A model generated the notes under the pieces. The model did no database searches and was not told the origin of the DNA. It saw nothing but the letters and a program-made list of their open reading frames with translations. Of a DNA stretch of 6,397 bases, positions 6,094 to 6,397 are shown in pieces (within the stretch, counting starts at the first letter, position 1; every line of letters begins with the position of its first letter). The stretch comes from Hyphomicrobiaceae bacterium UBA4460 (GTDB lineage: Bacteria > Pseudomonadota > Alphaproteobacteria > Rhizobiales > Methyloligellaceae). The DNA lies in contig DGOS01000046.1 in the NCBI GenBank assembly GCA_002390155.1, forward strand, positions 1 through 6,397. Reading direction: 5' to 3'. The position numbers were made by a program, and so were the translations under genes.

Positions 6094-6104
6094 CTGGCGT
6101 CAAG

Positions 6105-6130
6105 GCCCGCGCCGCTTTCGACGCGCGGGC
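6105..6130 (+). other. Stable hairpin near the 5' end of the peptide mRNA
   Basis: GCCCGCGC (6105-6112) and GCGCGGGC (6123-6130) form a perfect 8-bp G-C stem with loop CGCTTTCGAC. It begins about 5 bases after the predicted transcription start and leaves the ribosome site GGAGG (6141-6145) free. It has no T-run, so a 5' stabilising element is likelier than a terminator. Confidence 0.5.
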
Positions 6131-6150
6131 ACCAATAACGGGAGGATCGT

Positions 6151-6375
6151 ATGCGCTATAGATCGATCGTCTTCGCCAGTCTCGCCCTCGCTAGCGCCCT
6201 TGTGCTCACCGCGCTCGCCCCGCAACCGGGCAGCGCCGCCAATATGAGCCCGGCGCAGCTGGACCAGATCCAGTCCACAAGGATCGTGACGCCGGCCCAT
6301 TGCCGCGCGGTGCGCCATTGCCACCGGCGCTGCTACCGCGGCCGCTGCACGCGCTATTGCCACCGCTGCGGTTAG
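6151..6375 (+). CDS. Small secreted Cys/His/Arg-rich protein, function unknown
   Basis: This 74-residue product has a clear signal peptide: basic MRYR, a hydrophobic core at 6-22, and a probable cut after GSA or GSAA near 29-30. The mature part of about 45 residues has a short polar segment (MSPAQLDQIQSTRIV) and then a 24-residue tail with six cysteines (51, 57, 61, 66, 70, 73), four histidines (50, 56, 58, 71) and eight arginines, including two related motifs CHRRC and CHRC. The even number of cysteines in an exported peptide suggests up to three disulfides; metal binding through Cys and His is the alternative. I do not recognise the family. The start is well supported by GGAGG 5 bases upstream and by the signal peptide. 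The control region upstream suggests oxygen-responsive expression. The 22 bases after its stop hold no identifiable feature. Confidence 0.8.
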   Translation: MRYRSIVFASLALASALVLTALAPQPGSAANMSPAQLDQIQSTRIVTPAHCRAVRHCHRRCYRGRCTRYCHRCG

Positions 6376-6397
6376 GAGCGGAGAGTCACCCATTGAC

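Noticed and set aside
6100..6393. 97-codon minus-strand frame opposite the Cys/His-rich peptide
   Set aside because: The + strand gene has a signal peptide and a strong ribosome site; the antisense frame has only an Ala-rich stretch typical of GC-rich shadows.

Overview
The window reads as an ordinary high-GC chromosomal segment of an alphaproteobacterium, most likely of the order Hyphomicrobiales. That placement rests on G+C-rich coding, a soluble class III nucleotidyl cyclase of a type common in rhizobia and relatives, a panD gene, and an FNR/FixK-type box. It is inference from gene style, and I do not assign a genus. There are no insertion sequences, phage genes or CRISPR arrays.

Layout, left to right. 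The left edge cuts a tRNA with a CAU anticodon (- strand). Next on the + strand come a secreted SIMPL-domain (DUF541, YggE-like) protein (179-916) and a long fusion protein (981-3047). The fusion joins a complete protein-L-isoaspartate O-methyltransferase to a complete erythromycin-esterase-family domain. Converging on it is panD, aspartate 1-decarboxylase (complement 3067-3423, GTG start), with a recognisable promoter and a leader that can fold into two consecutive hairpins. In the gap that follows, a strong ribosome binding site precedes a 46-residue membrane miniprotein that reads through only if one missing base is restored (3702-3841). Its restored stop lies 7 bases from the end of the convergent cyclase gene (complement 3849-5126). 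Upstream of the cyclase on the same strand is a YugP-type membrane zinc metallopeptidase (complement 5265-5963). The right end carries a small secreted Cys/His/Arg-rich protein (6151-6375), divergent from the peptidase.

The genes do not form one pathway. SIMPL protein, isoaspartate repair enzyme and membrane protease all fit a loose theme of protein and envelope maintenance, but that link is inference. The most noteworthy points are: (1) the methyltransferase-esterase fusion; (2) a cyclase that keeps both metal-binding aspartates but has unusual residues at its purine-specifying positions; (3) a compact control region before the Cys/His-rich peptide, with an FNR/FixK-like box placed as in a class II activated promoter, a perfect 16-bp palindrome touching the -10, and an 8-bp hairpin at the predicted start of the mRNA; and (4) the apparently frameshifted miniprotein. 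I see no clear new multi-gene system. The right-hand control region with its peptide is the best candidate for something undescribed.
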